From: CBFDBF01 sp050287725
GTDB taxonomy: Bacteria; Pseudomonadota; Gammaproteobacteria; Chromatiales; Chromatiaceae
Direction of reading: 5' to 3'
Assembly: GCA_050287725.1 (NCBI GenBank)
Contig: JBNKCL010000065.1
Location: forward strand, 1 to 64,000
Length of the DNA: 64,000 nucleotides
Position 1 is the stretch's first letter. The number at the start of each line of letters is the position of its first letter. The position numbers and the translations under genes were made by a program. Positions 61,059 to 64,000 of this stretch are shown piece by piece. Under the pieces are notes generated by a model, which did no database searches, was not told where the DNA came from, and saw only the letters and a list, made by a program, of their open reading frames with translations.

Positions 61059-61829
61059 ATGTTAGCCAAACGTATCATTCCCTGTCTCGACGTGGACGCC
61101 GGCCGGGTGGTCAAGGGGGTCAAGTTCGTCGATATCCGCGACGCCGGTGATCCGGTGGAGGTGGCGCGCCGCTATAACGAAGAAGGGGCGGACGAGATCA
61201 CCTTTCTGGATATTACCGCCAGCTCCGACGAGCGGGAGACCATCGTACACGTAGTGGAGCAGGTGGCGAGTGAGGTATTCATTCCGCTTACCGTGGGGGG
61301 CGGTATCCGCACCTCCGAGGATATCCGGCGTATGTTGAACGCCGGCGCCGACAAGGTGGCCATTAACACCGCGGCGGTGTTTAATCCGGAGTTCGTGAAA
61401 GAGGCCACCGAACGTTTCGGTTCCCAATGCATCGTGGTGGCGATCGATGCCAAGCAAGTGAGCGGCGAGGGCGAACCGTTGAAATGGGAGATCTTCACGC
61501 ACGGCGGTCGTAAGCCCACCGGTCTGGACGCCATTGAATGGGCGCGCCGGATGGTGGAGTACGGTGCCGGCGAGATCCTTCTCACCAGTATGGACCGGGA
61601 CGGCACCAAGATCGGTTTCGATCTGGCACTGACCCGTGCCATCAGCGATGCGGTTACGGTACCGGTGATCGCCTCCGGCGGGGTCGGCAATCTGCAGCAT
61701 CTGGTGGATGGCGTACTGGAGGGCGAGGCGGACGCGGTATTGGCCGCCAGCATCTTCCACTTCGCGGAGTACAGCATCGCCCAAGCCAAGCGGTACATGG
61801 CCGAGCGGGGGGTCGAGGTGCGGCTCTGA
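61059..61829 (+). CDS. hisF: Imidazole glycerol phosphate synthase subunit HisF
   Basis: The 256-residue TIM barrel has RIIPCLDVDAGRVVKGVKF (catalytic Asp), LTVGGGIRTSEDIR, VVAIDAKQV and TSMDRDGTKIGFD. It forms imidazoleglycerol phosphate and AICAR from PRFAR and ammonia supplied by HisH. Length is typical. Confidence 0.97.
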   Translation: MLAKRIIPCLDVDAGRVVKGVKFVDIRDAGDPVEVARRYNEEGADEITFLDITASSDERETIVHVVEQVASEVFIPLTVGGGIRTSEDIRRMLNAGADKVAINTAAVFNPEFVKEATERFGSQCIVVAIDAKQVSGEGEPLKWEIFTHGGRKPTGLDAIEWARRMVEYGAGEILLTSMDRDGTKIGFDLALTRAISDAVTVPVIASGGVGNLQHLVDGVLEGEADAVLAASIFHFAEYSIAQAKRYMAERGVEVRL

Positions 61830-61866
61830 TAACCCTGTGTCGTATGACATCGGAGGATCGTGTTCC

Positions 61867-62577
61867 ATGAAAAACCACTATCCGATCAAGATTGCCGGTT
61901 TCCTGCTGGCGGCGCTTGTCTCCGGCAACGCCTTGGCCGCGACCAGTGACCAGGAGGCCAAGATCAACGAAGTGTCCGAGGTGTTGAGCGAACTCAACCG
62001 TATCCCGGAAAAGAACATTCCGGCCAAGCTGCTGCGCAATGCAGAGGGTATCGCCATTATCCCCGCGGTGGTGAAGGTTGGGATCGTGATCGGCGGGCGC
62101 TACGGCAAGGGGATCCTCAGTATTCGCAAGAAAGACAAGACCTGGAGTGATCCGATTTTTCTCTCCCTGAAAGGCGGCAGTATCGGTTGGCAGATCGGCG
62201 CCCAGTCCACGGACGTGATCCTGGTGTTCAAGACCCGGAAGAGCCTGGACGGCATCCTCAAGGGAAAATTCACCCTGGGTGCGGATGCCGCGGTGGCGGC
62301 CGGCCCGGTTGGGCGGAGCGCCGAAGCGGCCACCGATACGAAATTGAAGGCGGAGGTCTACTCCTATTCCCGCAGCCGCGGACTATTCGCAGGTATCGCC
62401 CTGGACGGTGCGGCGCTGGATATTCAGGACAGGGACAACGCCAAATATTACGGCGATCCGAGGATCACGGCCGACCGGATCGGGCGGGGCGAGAACCCCA
62501 ATACCCCGGCTTCGGCGGCCAAGCTGCTGGAGATCTTGAGCCGGTACACCGACAAACAGGCGGATAACGATGAGTGA
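61867..62577 (+). CDS. SYLF (YSC84-like) domain lipid-binding protein
   Basis: The 236-residue protein has a signal peptide (about residues 1-25, ending NALAATS) and a SYLF domain: RNAEGIAIIPAVVKVG, GRYGKGILSI and SRSRGLFAGIALDGAALD. SYLF domains bind phospholipids. ATG 61867 follows GGAGGATC. It lies where hisI often sits in related his operons and overlaps hisE by eight bases. Confidence 0.88.
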   Translation: MKNHYPIKIAGFLLAALVSGNALAATSDQEAKINEVSEVLSELNRIPEKNIPAKLLRNAEGIAIIPAVVKVGIVIGGRYGKGILSIRKKDKTWSDPIFLSLKGGSIGWQIGAQSTDVILVFKTRKSLDGILKGKFTLGADAAVAAGPVGRSAEAATDTKLKAEVYSYSRSRGLFAGIALDGAALDIQDRDNAKYYGDPRITADRIGRGENPNTPASAAKLLEILSRYTDKQADNDE

Positions 62578-62881
62578 CACACTGAAGCGCCTGGCCGGAG
62601 TGTTGGAAGAGCGCAAACATGCGGATCCTGCTTCCTCCTATGTGGCGGGTCTCTACGATAAGGGTCTGGACGCCATTCTGAAGAAGATCGGCGAAGAGGC
62701 GACCGAGACGGTGATGGCGGCCAAGGACGGGGCGGGAGACAAAATTATCTACGAGGTAGCGGATCTCTGGTTTCATACCCTGGTGCTGCTGGCCCACCAG
62801 GGGTTGGATCCGGAGCAGGTCCTGCAGGAGCTGGAGCGTCGGTTCGGGTTGTCCGGACTGGTGGAGAAGGCCAACCGCTGA
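62570..62881 (+). CDS. hisE: Phosphoribosyl-ATP pyrophosphatase HisE
   Basis: The 103-residue protein is all helical with the metal-binding KKIGEEATETVMAAKDG and YEVADLWFHTLVLL. It removes pyrophosphate from phosphoribosyl-ATP, the step before HisI. It overlaps the SYLF gene and precedes tatA by about 140 bases. Confidence 0.95.
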   Translation: MSDTLKRLAGVLEERKHADPASSYVAGLYDKGLDAILKKIGEEATETVMAAKDGAGDKIIYEVADLWFHTLVLLAHQGLDPEQVLQELERRFGLSGLVEKANR

Positions 62882-63020
62882 TGGGCGCCTGTATCGGCCC
62901 CGAAAATCGGGTATGATCGAGCGCATAGGGACCGGTCGCCGCTGGTCCGGGACCGGATTTCTTCTGCCGGACATGCGGGTTTGAATACCTGAAGGTCCGG
63001 CTTATTCGTTGGAGAAAAAT

Positions 63021-63257
63021 ATGGGTATCGGTGGAATCAGTATCTGGCAATTGTTGATTATCCTCTTGATTGTAGTATTGCTGTTCGGCACCAAGCGCTT
63101 GAAAAACATCGGTTCCGATCTCGGCAACGCCGTCAAAGGCTTCAAGGGCGCCATGTCCGACAGCGACAAAGATGAGCAGAAGGAGCAGCTGGAGCGGCAC
63201 GAGAAAGGGGATGTGATCGAAGGCGAGGCCACCCGGGAGGAGAAGGAGAAATCCTGA
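63021..63257 (+). CDS. tatA: Twin-arginine translocase subunit TatA
   Basis: The 78-residue protein has an N-terminal helix (GGISIWQLLIILLIVVLLFG), the amphipathic helix TKRLKNIGSDLGNAVKGF and an acidic tail. It forms the Tat pore. ATG 63021 follows GGAGAA. First gene of tatABC. Confidence 0.95.
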   Translation: MGIGGISIWQLLIILLIVVLLFGTKRLKNIGSDLGNAVKGFKGAMSDSDKDEQKEQLERHEKGDVIEGEATREEKEKS

Positions 63258-63292
63258 CGGGTCTGCGCGGTTGATTCCTCGACGCTGTCGCC

Positions 63293-63691
63293 ATGTTTGA
63301 TATCGGCTTTTGGGAGTTGGTAGTGGTCGGTCTGGTGGCCCTGGTGGTGGTGGGGCCGGAACGCCTGCCCAAGCTCGCCTATACCGCCGGCAAGTGGCTG
63401 AGCAAGGGTCGCCGCATGGTCCAGCAGGTGAAACTGGAGATCGACAAGGAGATCAAAGCGGAAGAGCTCAAGCGGGTACTCGCGGAGCAGCAGAAGAAGC
63501 TCAAAAACCCGATCGAAGAGATTGTGGAGCAGACCTCCGGCGCGATGGGCGAACTGAAAAAAGAGACCGAAGCGGCCCTGCAGGAGATGGAAGGCAAGCC
63601 TGTTCGAAAAGCCGTGGTTTCCGATGCTACAACTGAGACGGCGGGGGTTCCCCCGGCCGGGTCCGATGAACGAAAACAACCAGACCGTTGA
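63293..63691 (+). CDS. tatB: Twin-arginine translocase subunit TatB
   Basis: The 132-residue protein has the TatB start MFDIGFWELVVVGLVALVVV, the conserved GPERLPKLAYTAGKWL and a long amphipathic region. It is part of the TatBC substrate receptor. It overlaps tatC by 26 bases. Confidence 0.95.
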   Translation: MFDIGFWELVVVGLVALVVVGPERLPKLAYTAGKWLSKGRRMVQQVKLEIDKEIKAEELKRVLAEQQKKLKNPIEEIVEQTSGAMGELKKETEAALQEMEGKPVRKAVVSDATTETAGVPPAGSDERKQPDR

Positions 63692-64000
63692 CGCGGCCGA
63701 GCAGGAGCAGCCGTTCGTCTCGCACCTGGTGGAGTTGCGCGACCGGCTGTTACGCATGGTGGTCGCCGTCGGGTTGGTGTTTCTCTGTCTGGTCTACTTC
63801 TCCAACGATATCTACACCTTTGTCGCCGCACCGCTGATCCAGGTGATGCCGGTCGGCACCGGCATGATCGCCACCGAGGTGCTGTCGCCCTTCCTCACGC
63901 CTCTCAAACTCACCCTGGTGGTTTCGCTGTTTGTCGCCATGCCTTTTGTGCTCTATCAGCTCTGGGCATTTATCGCACCCGGCCTCTATCTGCACGAACG
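63666..64000 (+). CDS. tatC: Twin-arginine translocase subunit TatC, 3' end outside window
   Basis: The first 111 residues are present: QPFVSHLVELRDRLLRMVVA (signal-peptide-binding cytosolic start) and the first two helices, with YQLWAFIAPGLYLHE at the end. TatC recognises twin-arginine signal peptides. The gene continues beyond the window edge in frame. Confidence 0.95.
   Translation, partial: MNENNQTVDAAEQEQPFVSHLVELRDRLLRMVVAVGLVFLCLVYFSNDIYTFVAAPLIQVMPVGTGMIATEVLSPFLTPLKLTLVVSLFVAMPFVLYQLWAFIAPGLYLHE

Overview
The window reads as chromosome of a nitrogen-fixing gammaproteobacterium. Evidence: a nifL-nifA regulator pair (a gammaproteobacterial arrangement), nifB with a NifX-like tail, nifQ and draG; a TRAP transporter with a TatT component; a multiheme c-type cytochrome lipoprotein; and a his operon that runs into tatABC. 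A sulfur-oxidising or Chromatiales-like host would fit, but that is inference. No tRNA, rRNA, CRISPR array, transposase or phage gene was seen.

Layout. 1-1.6 kb: an AT-richer stretch with a truncated membrane protein and a small membrane ORF enclosed by inverted intergenic repeats. 1.6-3.5 kb: an ECF sigma factor coupled to an AhpD-like protein, then a GNAT acetyltransferase. 3.5-14.1 kb: a diguanylate cyclase and a secreted Thr/Ser/Gly/Ala-rich protein, each behind a near-identical sigma-28-like promoter, followed by an AT-richer cluster with FkbM methyltransferase, glycosyltransferase, sulfotransferase and TPR-O-GlcNAc transferase (GT41) genes. This looks like a glycoprotein or glycan modification locus. 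14.1-16 kb: a membrane Fe-S protein divergent from a bacteriohemerythrin.

16-27.7 kb is the nif-related region, mostly on the minus strand: nifB-ferredoxin-nifQ-draG-GNAT behind a sigma-54 promoter with two NifA sites, and nifLA behind its own sigma-54-like promoter. Two plus-strand lipoprotein genes and a chemotaxis receptor lie between. 28-32.5 kb holds small secreted proteins, a methyltransferase, a GFA-family protein, TrmO and a DUF4124-glutaredoxin. 32.5-36.5 kb is a TRAP transporter operon with an embedded cupin gene; 36.6-38.7 kb has an amino-acid:cation symporter, a DksA/TraR protein and a DUF1820 protein.

38.8-41.4 kb is a tight hisI-gloB-dihydroorotase operon. 41.4-45.1 kb holds a small DUF2892 protein, an APH/P-loop fusion and a CHASE4-type diguanylate cyclase. 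45.1-49.5 kb encodes a TlpA-like thioredoxin, a PpiC-type isomerase and a seven-haem lipoprotein, plausibly one redox module. Then come a cation efflux protein, argA, ilvD and typA. Between typA and pip, on the minus strand, is a short RNA with six GGA motifs, a stem-loop presenting GGA, a Rho-independent terminator and an upstream GacA-like palindrome: a candidate RsmY/RsmZ/CsrB-type regulator. The window ends with pip-dtd, hisB-hisH-hisA-hisF, a SYLF protein, hisE and tatABC (tatC cut by the edge). Two related 35-base-arm inverted repeats sit between his genes.
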